Shown: positions 40,240-50,202 of the stretch, piece by piece
Position numbering within the stretch: the stretch's first letter is position 1
Layout of the letters: every line of letters begins with the position of its first letter
Source of the DNA: Urbifossiella limnaea
GTDB taxonomy: Bacteria; Planctomycetota; Planctomycetia; Gemmatales; Gemmataceae
Direction: 5' to 3'
Assembly: GCF_007747215.1 (NCBI RefSeq)
Contig: NZ_CP036273.1
Location: 1,472,322-1,536,321 of the forward strand
Length of the DNA stretch: 64,000 nt
Translations under genes and position numbers: made by a program
Notes under the pieces: model-generated
Databases searched by the model: none
Told to the model about the DNA's origin: nothing
Seen by the model: only the letters and a program-made list of their open reading frames with translations

Positions 40240-41559
40240 TCACTCCCCCGTCAGCCGCTTGCGGCGCAGCATGTGGTGGTAGTGCTGCGCGAACCGGTGC
40301 GCCTCGTCCCGCACGTACTGTAGCAGCCGCAGCGCCGCCGAGTGCCGGCTCAGCTTGATCGACTCCGCCTCCCCCGGCCGGAAGATTTCCTCCTCCTGCT
40401 TCGCCAGCGAGATCACGCACGGCGGCTCCACCCCCAGCGCCTGGAACGACGCGACCGCGGCGTTGAGCTGCCCCTTGCCGCCGTCGATGAGGAGGATGTC
40501 GGGGAACGATTCGTCCTCGTCGCTGAGGCGGCGGAAGCGGCGCGTCACCACCTCGCGCATGGAGGCGAAGTCGTCCACGCCCTCGACGCTCTTGATCTTG
40601 AAGCGGCGATACCCGGCCTTGAACGGCAGCCCGTCCAGGAAGCTCACGAGTGACGCGACCGTGTCGGTGCCGCTGATGTGGGCGATGTCCATCCCCTCGA
40701 TCGTCCGCGGCGTCTTCGCCAGACCCAGCACCTTGCGCAGGCCGACGAGCCCCTTCTTGGGGTCGATCGGGAACACCTCGGGCTGCACGTCCTTGTCCAC
40801 GTCGCCGCGCAACTCCAGCTTCTGAAGCGACGCGATCTCGTCGCGCAGCCGCTTCGCCTTCTCGAAGTTGAAGTCCGCGGCGGCGCCCTCCATCTCCTTC
40901 GTCATGCGGCGGACCAGCCGGCCCTTCTTCCCCTCCAGCACGAGGATCAGCTTCTTCACTTGCCGCCGGTACTCGTCGCGGCTGACGCGGAAGTTGCAGG
41001 GGGCCGTACACTGGCGGATGCTGTGGAGCAGGCACGGGCGGAACCAGCGCCAGCGGTCGTCGCCGCTCTTGATGTTCAGCGTGCAGGTTCGGAACTGGAA
41101 CACGCGCTGGAGCACCTGCACCGCCTGCCGCAGGGCGCCGGCGCTCGTGAACGGGCCGTACAGCCGCACGCCCTTCCGCCGCGGGGTGCGGGTGATCTCG
41201 ACGCGCGGGTACTCCTCGCGGGTGCGGATTTGCAGGTACGGAAACGTCTTGTCGTCCCGCAGGTCCTTGTTGAACCGCGGCTTCAAGTCCTTCACCATCC
41301 GCGCCTCGGTCAGCAGCGCGGCGATCTCGTCCTCGGTCGTGATGTAGTCCACGTCGGCGACGAGGCCGACCCAGTCCTTCACCCGCGGGTCGGTCTTGGC
41401 CTGCGCGAGGAAGTACGACCCGGCCCGGCTGCGCAGATTCTTCGCCTTGCCGACGTAGATGACGGTGCCGGCGGCGTCCTTCATCAGGTACACGCCGGGG
41501 GCGGCGGGGAAGGTGCGGACCTTTTCGGCGGGCGTCGGCGCGGCGGCTGGCTCGTCCAT
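40240..41559 (-). CDS. uvrC: Excinuclease ABC subunit C lacking the C-terminal HhH region
   Basis: A 439-residue UvrC, nucleotide-excision-repair nuclease that incises both sides of the lesion with UvrAB. It has a GIY-YIG domain (GVYLMKDAAGTVIYVGKAKNLRSR, ~22-45), the Cys-rich CLLHSIRQCTAPC segment, a UVR motif (FNFEKAKRLRDEIASLQKL), and an RNase H-like nuclease with EGMDIAHISGTDTVASLVSF and DILLIDGGKGQLNAA. It stops at HRFAQHYHHMLRRKRLTGE, exactly where other UvrCs continue into tandem HhH DNA-binding motifs. Typical UvrC is ~600 residues. The ATG at 41559 is chosen over open upstream frame without homology. Confidence 0.92.
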   Translation of the reverse strand: MDEPAAAPTPAEKVRTFPAAPGVYLMKDAAGTVIYVGKAKNLRSRAGSYFLAQAKTDPRVKDWVGLVADVDYITTEDEIAALLTEARMVKDLKPRFNKDLRDDKTFPYLQIRTREEYPRVEITRTPRRKGVRLYGPFTSAGALRQAVQVLQRVFQFRTCTLNIKSGDDRWRWFRPCLLHSIRQCTAPCNFRVSRDEYRRQVKKLILVLEGKKGRLVRRMTKEMEGAAADFNFEKAKRLRDEIASLQKLELRGDVDKDVQPEVFPIDPKKGLVGLRKVLGLAKTPRTIEGMDIAHISGTDTVASLVSFLDGLPFKAGYRRFKIKSVEGVDDFASMREVVTRRFRRLSDEDESFPDILLIDGGKGQLNAAVASFQALGVEPPCVISLAKQEEEIFRPGEAESIKLSRHSAALRLLQYVRDEAHRFAQHYHHMLRRKRLTGE

Positions 41560-41774
41560 GGCGGCGGTTCCGGCGGGGTGGGCAAGCCCATTGTAAGCGG
41601 GCCCGCCCGGAGAAGCCGCACACCCGTTCAGGTCGTGGCGGCGCAGCTTGCCCCGCTTCGCCAACCGATCCCGCCCGCACGACCGGCGTTTTCCTCATCC
41701 CCGGCGCATCCGGCAGCCGATCTTATCAGAGACGACCCGCCACGGGGTCGGGCCAGTCGATTGCCGGGGGTGCG

Positions 41775-43622
41775 ATGATCCGCCGCGTCCGCCATGCCGC
41801 CGGGGTCGGCCTGCTGCTACTCGCCGCCGACCCGGCGCTGGCGCAGACCGACCCGCCGCCGGCGCCGCCGCGCGACCCGATCGACCGCCTCCTCGAACCG
41901 AGCCGCCCCACGCCCGCGGCCGCCACCGAGCCGCCGCCGCCGGTGACCGAGAAGGCGCCCGCGCTGCCGACGATCGGCTTCGCCGGCCCGAGCGGCATCG
42001 TCCCGCGGTCGGGGTGGAACGAAGAGTACGAGACGATGGAGGACCGGTGGCGCATCGGGTTCCCCGAGTGGGACCGGTACGGCCTCGGCTACCCCCAGGT
42101 GTTCGACTACCCGTACCGGCCCGGCCGCTGGTTCGACCCGTACAACCAGAACGTGCTGAAGGGCGACTACCCGATCCTCGGGCAGCACGTCTTCCTGAAC
42201 ATGACCGGCACCGCCGTCCACCTGTTCGAAGGCCGCTCGCTGCCGACCGCGACCACGCCGTTCGAGAGCACCGCCCGCGAGGGGACGCGCGACTTCTTCG
42301 GCCGCCCCGGGCAGTTCATCCACAACGAGCTGTACACCCTCTCCTTCGACCTGTTCCGCGGCGACGCCGCCTTCAAGCCGGTGGACTGGCGCGTCAAGCT
42401 GACCCCGGCGTTCAACGTGAACGTGGTCAGCGTGCAGGAGCTGGCGGTGATCTCGCCGGACGTGCGCGACGGCACCATCCGCAACCGCACGTGGGGCGCC
42501 TTGCAGGAGTGGTTCGCCGAGTACAAGATCGCCGACCTGAGCGAGCAGTACGACTTCGTCAGCGTCCGGGCCGGGTCGCAGCCGTTCGTGTCCGACTTCC
42601 GCGGCTTCATCTTCAGCGACACGAACCGCGGCGTCCGCGTGTTCGGGAACTACGACGGCAACCGCACGCAGTACAACCTGGCGTACTTCCGGCAGCAGGA
42701 GAAGGACACGAACAGCGGCCTCAACACGTTCGAGGACCGCAACCAGAACATCGCCATCGCCAACGTCTACCGGCAGGACTTCCTGTTCCCCGGGTACACG
42801 GCGCAGGCCAGCTTCCATTACAACAACGACGGCCCCGACGTGCAGTTCGACCGCAACCGGTTCCTGGTGCGCCCCGACCCCGTCGGCGTGTTCCAGCCGC
42901 ACCGCGTCGAGGCGTACTACATGGGCCTCGCCGGCGACGGTCACGTCGGGCGCTACAACATCTCGCACGCCGCGTACTGGGTGGTCGGCCGCGACAGCAG
43001 GAACCCGCTCGCCGGCGCCCCGCAGAGCATCTCGGCGGCGATGGGGGCGATCGAGCTGAGCTACGACCGCGACTGGGCGCGGTTCCGCGTCAGCGGCTTC
43101 TACGCCAGCGGCGACGGCAACCCGAACAACGGCCGGGCCACCGGCTTCGACGGCATCATCGACCAGACGAACTTCGGCGGCGAGTTCAGCTTCTTCCGCC
43201 GCAACCGCATCCCGCTGTTCGGCGTCGGCCTGACCAACGACCAGAGCCTGTACACGAACCTGCGGTCGAGCCGGCTTCAGGGGCAGAGCAACTTCGTGAA
43301 CCCCGGCCTGTGGCTCTTGAACACCGGCGTGGACTTCGACATCACGCCGCGGTTCCGGCTGGTGAACAACGCCAACTACATGCTGTACGACAAGACGGCG
43401 ACGCTGGAGACGTTCACGTTCCAGAGCGAGATCGACCGCGACATCGGGTTCGACCTGTCGAGTGGGTTCGAGTGGCGGCCGCGGCTGAACAACAACGCGA
43501 TCGTGCTGGGCGGGCTGTCGATGTTCCTGCCGGGGGGCGGCTTCCGCCAGCTGTACAACAAGCAGAACGACCGCGTGGACCCGCTGCTCAGCGCCTTCGC
43601 CGAGGTGGTGCTGCAGTACTGA
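41775..43622 (+). CDS. Probable outer-membrane beta-barrel protein
   Basis: A 615-residue protein with a signal peptide (MIRRVRHAAGVGLLLLAADPALAQ), a proline-rich linker (~25-65), and a long region of alternating beta strands rich in Tyr, Phe and Asn (FRVSGFYASGDGNPNNGRAT, FGGEFSFFRRNRIPLFGVGL, RFRLVNNANYMLYDKTATLE). It ends in a strand closing with an aromatic residue (AFAEVVLQY), as barrel proteins do for BAM recognition. Strands of ~10 residues with Asp/Asn-rich turns support a barrel. I do not recognise a named family. The 215-bp upstream gap is divergent with uvrC. Confidence 0.7.
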   Translation: MIRRVRHAAGVGLLLLAADPALAQTDPPPAPPRDPIDRLLEPSRPTPAAATEPPPPVTEKAPALPTIGFAGPSGIVPRSGWNEEYETMEDRWRIGFPEWDRYGLGYPQVFDYPYRPGRWFDPYNQNVLKGDYPILGQHVFLNMTGTAVHLFEGRSLPTATTPFESTAREGTRDFFGRPGQFIHNELYTLSFDLFRGDAAFKPVDWRVKLTPAFNVNVVSVQELAVISPDVRDGTIRNRTWGALQEWFAEYKIADLSEQYDFVSVRAGSQPFVSDFRGFIFSDTNRGVRVFGNYDGNRTQYNLAYFRQQEKDTNSGLNTFEDRNQNIAIANVYRQDFLFPGYTAQASFHYNNDGPDVQFDRNRFLVRPDPVGVFQPHRVEAYYMGLAGDGHVGRYNISHAAYWVVGRDSRNPLAGAPQSISAAMGAIELSYDRDWARFRVSGFYASGDGNPNNGRATGFDGIIDQTNFGGEFSFFRRNRIPLFGVGLTNDQSLYTNLRSSRLQGQSNFVNPGLWLLNTGVDFDITPRFRLVNNANYMLYDKTATLETFTFQSEIDRDIGFDLSSGFEWRPRLNNNAIVLGGLSMFLPGGGFRQLYNKQNDRVDPLLSAFAEVVLQY

Positions 43623-43677
43623 TTCGGACCGCGATTCTTGTTTCCGGCCGGGGTGGGTCGATTCCCGGAACCATGTC

Positions 43678-43699
43678 ACCGACTCATAAAAAAGTCGGT
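43678..43699 (+). terminator. Possible terminator of the barrel gene
   Basis: A 7-bp stem (accgact/agtcggt) with an A-rich 8-nt loop, 55 bp after the stop codon at 43622. No T-run follows. Confidence 0.4.
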
Positions 43700-43756
43700 T
43701 CGGACGAGCCGTAAGGCGCGGGCCGAACCGAAACCCTGACCCAGTCACGTCTTGGC

Positions 43757-43784
43757 GAGCGGCGCGGCGTTAACCCGCCGGTGG
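43757..43784. repeat. Solitary diverged copy of the 9866 hairpin arm
   Basis: This 28-base stretch matches the left arm at 9866-9893 at 24 positions, but no complementary arm is nearby, so it cannot form the same hairpin. Confidence 0.6.
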
Positions 43785-43959
43785 AGACACTATCGCCATC
43801 GGCGGCGTCACCCGGCGCCGGAAGCGGAAGCGCCCGCGGCTCGACTCACCGGAACTGCGGCTGCGCGGCCGCCGGGCGCTGTGCCCGCGGGTCGAGGACA
43901 TCGCCCCGCTCATGCTGAGCCTGGCGTGAAGTCGGCCCGGAGCGTTGTGGGATGTGACA

Positions 43960-44111
43960 CGCCTTCCGAAAACCGCCTATCACCCGGCGAGCCGGGAGCG
44001 TGAGCGACCGGAGTGCGTGATCCGTCTGGGACGCGAAGGCGCGAGTTCGGGGTACGTCTCCGATCGCTCACGCTCCCGGCTCGTCGGGTGGAAGCATGCT
44101 CTCGGAAGGCG
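43960..44111. repeat. Nested inverted repeat (gagccgggagcgtgagcga family)
   Basis: Inner arms 43981-44013 and 44058-44090 match at 31 of 33 positions; outer 10-bp arms cgccttccga (43960-43969) and tcggaaggcg (44102-44111) also pair. The whole 152-bp unit could fold into one long interrupted hairpin. It ends 21 bp before the small gene at 44133. Confidence 0.85.
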
Positions 44112-44132
44112 GATGACTTCGGAATTTTACCC

Positions 44133-44348
44133 ATGACACCCCCACACCTGCCGCTGGCCGAGGTCACCCGCCGGGCGATCGCCCTCCTTTACCGGGAACT
44201 CGGGCCGGCCGCCGCGGCCCGGTTCATGGGCCAGTTCACCGACGGCTCCGGCGACTACACGGCCGAACGAGTCGATCAGTTCGCCGGCCGCACCGTCGTC
44301 GAGCTGGCCGCCGACATCCGCGATACAGCCGCCCCGAAAACGCAATAA
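44133..44348 (+). CDS. Small conserved hypothetical protein (GDYTAER motif)
   Basis: A 71-residue soluble, mostly helical protein: EVTRRAIALLYRELGPAAAARF, MGQFTDGSGDYTAERVDQF, then ELAADIRDTAAPKTQ. The QFxxGSGDYTxER core is seen in short hypothetical proteins of many bacteria; function unknown. The ATG at 44133 is preferred because upstream frame is the inverted repeat. It ends at a strong convergent terminator. Confidence 0.65.
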   Translation: MTPPHLPLAEVTRRAIALLYRELGPAAAARFMGQFTDGSGDYTAERVDQFAGRTVVELAADIRDTAAPKTQ

Positions 44349-44374
44349 GCCCGGGGGCGGTCGCCCCCGGGCTT
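44347..44374. terminator. Strong bidirectional hairpin terminator
   Basis: Arms aagcccgggggcg (44347-44359) and cgcccccgggctt (44362-44374) pair perfectly between two convergent genes; the arm overlaps the stop codon of the 44133 gene. Confidence 0.8.
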
Positions 44375-44392
44375 CGCGCTTCCCGCCTCAGC

Positions 44393-46096
44393 CTACGGCC
44401 GGATCACCTCACCGCCGTTGCGGGTGAAGTACGCCCGCAGGTCGGCGTCGCTCAGCCCCGCCCGGTTGATCCACCGCACCGACCCGTCGCCGAACAGCGC
44501 GCTGAACTGGCCCGGCCGGCCCGGCGTGTCGAACCGCGGGATCGCGCCCTTCTCGGGGATCAGCAGGTCGTCCGGCTTCATCCACGCCACCGGGTCGCCG
44601 CTCTCCACCACCATGATCGTGTTCGACAGCCCGTCCGTGAACCCCGCGAAGTTCAGCGACTTCACCGCCGGGTCGAACGCCATCCCCTTACCCTTCACGC
44701 CGCGGTAGTGGCTCACCCCGTAGCCGCCCTCCACCTGCACGTTCGTGGCGTTCGGGCTCATGAACACCTTCATCTGCGTCATCGCCAGCTGCTTGTTCGC
44801 CGGCGAGTCCCACGCCTCGTCGCGCTTCACCTGGTTGTACACCGCCTGCTGCTCCAGGTACGGCAACAGCTCGACGCGCCAGCTCAGGATCGCCTTGCCC
44901 GTCTTGTCCTTGATGTCGGCCGGGAACTTGCCGTTCGCGTCGTGGTAGTTGTGGATCGCCAGGCCGATCTGCTTCAGGTTGTTCGAGCTGCTCGCCCGGC
45001 CGGCCGCCTCGCGCACCTTCTGCACCGCCGGCAGCGCGAACCCCAGGCCGATCGCGCTCGCGGCGCCAATTCCGGTGAACTCCTTCGGCACCGTCACCGT
45101 CACGGCCAGGTCGTTGCCGGTGCGGGTGACGAGCTTCGGGTCGGCGAGGAAGTCGTCGGCCCGGCCGATGGCGCCGAGCGCGAACGTGGCGCCGATCACC
45201 TCGGGCAGCTCCTCGGCCTTGCGGGGCAGCTCGGCGTCGGGGTCGTTTAGCTTCTTCTCCATCTCGACCTTGGCCTTCGCCAGCTCGGAGCGGCCGAGCT
45301 TCACCAGGTCCTTCACCGCGGTCTGGGCGGCGTCGGCGGCGGCGGCGTCCTTGTACCCGGCCTTCACGCTGATCACGGCGTCCTTCCCCAGGTCGAGGGT
45401 GACGACGACGGTCTCGGCCTTGAGGATCGGCTCGACGCCCGGCGGCAGGTCGCCGAACGCGCCCGGGGGGATGGGGAGCGCGGCCACGTTCGCCGCGGCC
45501 ACGACCGCCTTGCCGGACGCGGCGAGCTTCAGGGCCGGGGCCAGCGCCCCCGCCTTCGCCACCGGCCGCGACAGGTACTCGGTCATCGCCTCCTTCTCGG
45601 CGATCACGACGGTCTGGTTGTCGGGCATGTACAGGGCCACGTTGTCGCCGCCGGGCGACGTGTAGATCGTCTTGCCGCCGGACTTGCGGGCGCGGCCGTT
45701 CGGCAGGTACGTCTTGGCCACGTCGGCCGGGTTGAACGGCGCCGAGAAGCTGACGATGCCGACCGGCTGCGGCCCCTTCTCGGCGCTCATGAACACGAAC
45801 CCGGTGGCGCGGGCGAGGCTGGTCGGGGCGGGGACGAACTGCTTGTCCAGGTCGGCGATGGCCTTCGCCCCGGCCCGCTCGAACGTCTTGCGGAGCTCGG
45901 CGAACACGTCGCTCTTCCAGACGTCCGCGGCGCGGACGTGGACGAACCCGGCGGCGTCGGCCGGGACGAGGGCCAGCTCCGGGGCGGCGCCGGCCGGCTG
46001 CGCCGCCGCCTCGGGCGTGGGGCTGAGGGCGCACGCCGCGGCGGCGAGTACGGCGGCCACGGCCGCGGTGCGCCGGGCCAGGCGGGGGAGTGTCAT
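44393..46096 (-). CDS. Large DUF1559-containing secreted protein A
   Basis: A 567-residue protein with a signal peptide (ALP-rich, cleavage near AAAQPAG). Residues ~35-340 are a conserved N-terminal domain of unknown function ([22 protein letters not shown] ...). The C-terminal part starts at [33 protein letters not shown] and is the DUF1559 globular domain, with [33 protein letters not shown] and [12 protein letters not shown]. Unlike standard DUF1559 pseudopilins it lacks the [14 protein letters not shown] class III leader and helix. It is a paralogue of the next gene and probably faces the periplasm or cell surface. Confidence 0.85.
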   Translation of the reverse strand: MTLPRLARRTAAVAAVLAAAACALSPTPEAAAQPAGAAPELALVPADAAGFVHVRAADVWKSDVFAELRKTFERAGAKAIADLDKQFVPAPTSLARATGFVFMSAEKGPQPVGIVSFSAPFNPADVAKTYLPNGRARKSGGKTIYTSPGGDNVALYMPDNQTVVIAEKEAMTEYLSRPVAKAGALAPALKLAASGKAVVAAANVAALPIPPGAFGDLPPGVEPILKAETVVVTLDLGKDAVISVKAGYKDAAAADAAQTAVKDLVKLGRSELAKAKVEMEKKLNDPDAELPRKAEELPEVIGATFALGAIGRADDFLADPKLVTRTGNDLAVTVTVPKEFTGIGAASAIGLGFALPAVQKVREAAGRASSSNNLKQIGLAIHNYHDANGKFPADIKDKTGKAILSWRVELLPYLEQQAVYNQVKRDEAWDSPANKQLAMTQMKVFMSPNATNVQVEGGYGVSHYRGVKGKGMAFDPAVKSLNFAGFTDGLSNTIMVVESGDPVAWMKPDDLLIPEKGAIPRFDTPGRPGQFSALFGDGSVRWINRAGLSDADLRAYFTRNGGEVIRP

Positions 46097-46113
46097 GGGG
46101 GAGTCTCCAGAAC

Positions 46114-46177
46114 GTTAGGCCGGGGCGCGAGCCCCCGTAGGGTCGAGGCAGCACCGGAGCTCGCGCCCCGGCCTAAC
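46114..46177. repeat. Palindrome with gttaggccggggcgcgagc arms
   Basis: Arms 46114-46132 and 46159-46177 are perfect 19-bp complements around a 26-nt loop, located between the two DUF1559 paralogues. Confidence 0.85.
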
Positions 46178-46228
46178 AACCGAACAACCGTCGAAGGGGA
46201 GCCGAAGACAACTCGTGGGGCGCCTCCG

Positions 46229-47809
<1,581 letters not shown>

Positions 47810-48111
47810 GGGGACCCCTCGGGGGCGGGCGACGGACGGGGATTCGCCGGGGGCGGACGAGAATTTCGGCGGCGGCGCCAACCCCGGCCGCCCCGGGGCG
47901 TTGTACGGATGACGCCCGGCCCGGGGTGACGTTTCACCGGTCGGTGCAATCACTACCCCCGGCCCCCGGGGCCGGAACCCGTCGCTATTACCGGGTCGGC
48001 CGGCGGCTCCGCGGTTGTATCCGCCCGTGGAGTGGGTACCCTGGATAATACGGACTGCCCCGCCCGCCGGGCCGGCTCCGTACCGCGCACCGCGCACCGC
48101 CAAGGACTCCC
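47810..48111. other. 302-bp divergent intergenic region
   Basis: It lies between the minus-strand DUF1559 B gene and the plus-strand glycine-rich gene. No gene seen. The plus-strand promoter is probably near 48044-48049 (tggataata, GATAAT as -10, 62 bp before the ATG); no matching -35 is clear. Confidence 0.4.
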
Positions 48112-48942
48112 ATGTTCCGTTCGCTCCACCGGCCGTTCGGCTACCTGGCCCTCGGGCTCGGGTTGGCGTCGGTCCTGCCGCTGACCGGGCTCGTCAGCCC
48201 GTCGGCGGCCCGCGCCCAGAACAACGGCAACTTCCGCGGTTCGTTCCTGGGATACCAGGCGCCCGGCGCGCTGCGGCCGAACGGCAACAGCCAACAAAAC
48301 ATCCTCGGCAACCAGGGCGGCGGTCAGAACCAGGGCGGCGGTCAGATCCAGGGCGGCGGCGGCGGTCAGATCGGCGGGTTCGGCGGCGGCGGTGGCGGTC
48401 AGATCGGCGGGTTCGGCGGCGGCGGTGGCGGTCAGATCGGCGGGTTCGGCGGCGGCGGCGGGCAGATCGGCGGGTTCGGCGGCGGCGGCGGCGGCGGCGG
48501 CGGGTTCGGCGGCGGCGGCCAGATCGCCGGCGGCGGCGGGCTCGGCCTCGCCGGCGGCGGCATTCGTCAGTTCCCGACCATCTCCGGCGGCTACCTCGGC
48601 AACGGCGGCGGCCTCGGCGGTGGTGGCGGCGGCGGGTTCGGCGGCGGCGGTTTCGGCGGCGGCGGCCAGATCGGCGGTTTCGGCGGCGGCGGCCAGATCG
48701 GCGGTTTCGGCGGCGGCGGCCAGATCGGCGGTTTCGGCGGCGGCGGCCAGATCGGCGGTTTCGGCGGCGGCGGTCAGATCGGCGGCTTCGGCGGCGGCGG
48801 TCAGATCGGCGGTTTCGGCGGCGGTCAGATCGGCGGTTTCGGCGGCGGCGGCCAGATCGGCGGTTTCGGCGGCGGCGGCCAGATCGGCGGCTTCGGCGGC
48901 GGCGGCGGCAAGATCGGCTTCGGCGGCGAGTACGGGATCTGA
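48112..48942 (+). CDS. Secreted glycine-rich repeat protein A (GGGGQIGGF repeats)
   Basis: A 276-residue protein. A signal peptide (FGYLALGLGLASVLPLTGLV, cleavage near ARAQ) and a unique stretch NNGNFRGSFLGYQAPGALRP are followed by two arrays of G3-5-QIGGF repeats, with a conserved island GLAGGGIRQFPTISGGYLG between them. The C-terminus is GGKIGFGGEYGI. Glycine-rich, low-complexity sequence of this kind is usual in surface, adhesive or structural proteins; no enzyme motif. Paralogue B follows on the same strand, with 177 bp of identical DNA (48124-48300 against 49293-49469). Confidence 0.82.
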   Translation: MFRSLHRPFGYLALGLGLASVLPLTGLVSPSAARAQNNGNFRGSFLGYQAPGALRPNGNSQQNILGNQGGGQNQGGGQIQGGGGGQIGGFGGGGGGQIGGFGGGGGGQIGGFGGGGGQIGGFGGGGGGGGGFGGGGQIAGGGGLGLAGGGIRQFPTISGGYLGNGGGLGGGGGGGFGGGGFGGGGQIGGFGGGGQIGGFGGGGQIGGFGGGGQIGGFGGGGQIGGFGGGGQIGGFGGGQIGGFGGGGQIGGFGGGGQIGGFGGGGGKIGFGGEYGI

Positions 48943-49280
48943 CCAACTGTGACGCGGGAACGCGAACGCCCGGGGTGAACCCCCGGGCGTTTGCATTCCC
49001 ACGTCGGCTCGCGCCTCCAACCGCAGGCCGGTGAGCCGGACCACTGCGGTCAGTTCGTTGGTCAGCACCCCCGGTGACGCCGGGTGAGATGCCGCCGTCG
49101 GTTGTGACCCCTTGGCCGGCGCAACCCCTCTCACCGTCTCCCGGGGACGAAACCTCGCCCGGCCGACATCACTGCCGCCAAATACTCTGTTGCACCCGCC
49201 CAAAAATTGGTTAACCTTGAAATTACGGATCGGTCCGCTCGTTCGGACAACATCCCCCTCGCTCCGTAACGAGGTCACCC
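48943..49280. other. 338-bp gap between the two glycine-rich genes
   Basis: No gene seen. It contains the terminator of gene A (48965-48991) and, at ~49178-49235, an A/T-richer patch (ttgcacccgcccaaaaattg then ttaaccttgaaattac) that is the likely promoter area of gene B. Confidence 0.45.
48965..48991 (+). terminator. Terminator of glycine-rich gene A
   Basis: A perfect 11-bp stem aacgcccgggg/ccccgggcgtt with loop tgaac, 22 bp after the stop codon; same family as 8288 and 50157. Confidence 0.75.
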
Positions 49281-50132
49281 ATGTTTCGCTCTCTCCACCG
49301 GCCGTTCGGCTACCTGGCCCTCGGGCTCGGGTTGGCGTCGGTCCTGCCGCTGACCGGGCTCGTCAGCCCGTCGGCGGCCCGCGCCCAGAACAACGGCAAC
49401 TTCCGCGGTTCGTTCCTGGGATACCAGGCGCCCGGCGCGCTGCGGCCGAACGGCAACAGCCAACAAAACTTCCTCGGCAACCAGGGCGGCGGCCAGAACC
49501 AGGGCGGCGGCCAGAACCAGGGCGGGTTCGGCGGCGGCGGCGGCCAGATCGGCGGGTTCGGCGGCGGCGGTGGCCAGATCGGCGGGTTCGGCGGCGGCGG
49601 TGGCCAGATCGGCGGGTTCGGTGGTGGTGGTCAGATCGGCGGCTTCGGCGGTGGCGGGCAGATCGGCGGGTTCGGCGGCGGCGGTTTCGGCGGCGGCGGC
49701 CAGATCGCCGGTGGCGGCGGGCTCGGCCTCGCCGGCGGCGGCATTCGTCAGTTCCCGACCATCTCCGGCGGCTACCTCGGCAACGGCGGCGGCCTCGGCG
49801 GTGGTGGAGGCGGCGGCTTCGGGGGCGGTGGTTTCGGCGGCGGCCAGATCGGTGGCTTCGGCGGCGGCGGTTTCGGCGGCCAGATCGGCGGTTTCGGCGG
49901 CGGCCAGATCGGCGGTTTCGGCGGCCAGATCGGCGGTTTCGGCGGCGGCGGCCAGATCGGCGGTTTCGGCGGCCAGATCGGCGGTTTCGGCGGCGGCGGC
50001 CAGATCGGCGGTTTCGGCGGCCAGATCGGTGGCTTCGGCGGCGGCGGCCAGATCGGCGGTTTCGGCGGCCAGATCGGTGGCTTCGGCGGCGGCGGCGGCA
50101 AGATCGGCTTCGGCGGCGAGTACGGGATCTGA
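49281..50132 (+). CDS. Secreted glycine-rich repeat protein B (GGGGQIGGF repeats)
   Basis: A 283-residue paralogue of protein A with the same signal peptide and NNGNFRGSFLGYQAPGALRP region, the same central island IRQFPTISGGYLG and the same terminus GGKIGFGGEYGI. Repeat number and spacing differ: the second array alternates GGQIGGF and GGGGQIGGF units. Near-identical DNA in the non-repetitive parts indicates recent tandem duplication or ongoing gene conversion, while the repeats expand and contract. Likely cell-surface structural role; inferred from composition only. Confidence 0.82.
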   Translation: MFRSLHRPFGYLALGLGLASVLPLTGLVSPSAARAQNNGNFRGSFLGYQAPGALRPNGNSQQNFLGNQGGGQNQGGGQNQGGFGGGGGQIGGFGGGGGQIGGFGGGGGQIGGFGGGGQIGGFGGGGQIGGFGGGGFGGGGQIAGGGGLGLAGGGIRQFPTISGGYLGNGGGLGGGGGGGFGGGGFGGGQIGGFGGGGFGGQIGGFGGGQIGGFGGQIGGFGGGGQIGGFGGQIGGFGGGGQIGGFGGQIGGFGGGGQIGGFGGQIGGFGGGGGKIGFGGEYGI

Positions 50133-50156
50133 CCCGCCGCGAGCCTGAGAAACGAC

Positions 50157-50183
50157 AACGCCCGGGGCGATCCCCCGGGCGTT
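50157..50183 (+). terminator. Terminator of glycine-rich gene B
   Basis: A perfect 11-bp stem aacgcccgggg/ccccgggcgtt with loop cgatc followed by cttcgttt, 24 bp after the stop codon, convergent with the cupin gene. Confidence 0.75.
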
Positions 50184-50202
50184 CTTCGTTTCCGGACCGC
50201 GG

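Larger units (their letters stand above)
43623..44132. other. 510-bp intergenic region with hairpins and a gene-remnant-like frame
   Basis: No convincing gene. It contains a small hairpin (43678-43699) after the barrel gene, a single diverged copy of the 9866 hairpin arm (43757-43784), and a large inverted repeat (43960-44111). Between them, a plus-strand frame without a start codon (~43782-43929) has basic, coding-like content (RRRKRKRPRLDSPELRLRGR) and ends with a stop at 43927-43929; it may be a decayed gene tail. Confidence 0.5.

Noticed and set aside
43752-44003. Short plus-strand open frame with Arg/Ala/Pro-rich product
   Set aside because: Composition is that of a non-coding GC-rich phase, and it runs across a repeat half-site and into the nested palindrome.
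48194-50148. Open frames in other phases across the glycine-rich genes (Arg-, Ala/Ser- or Pro-rich translations)
   Set aside because: Repeated GGC-rich units leave every phase open; only the phase with signal peptide, GGGGQIGGF units and shared C-terminus is conserved between the two copies.
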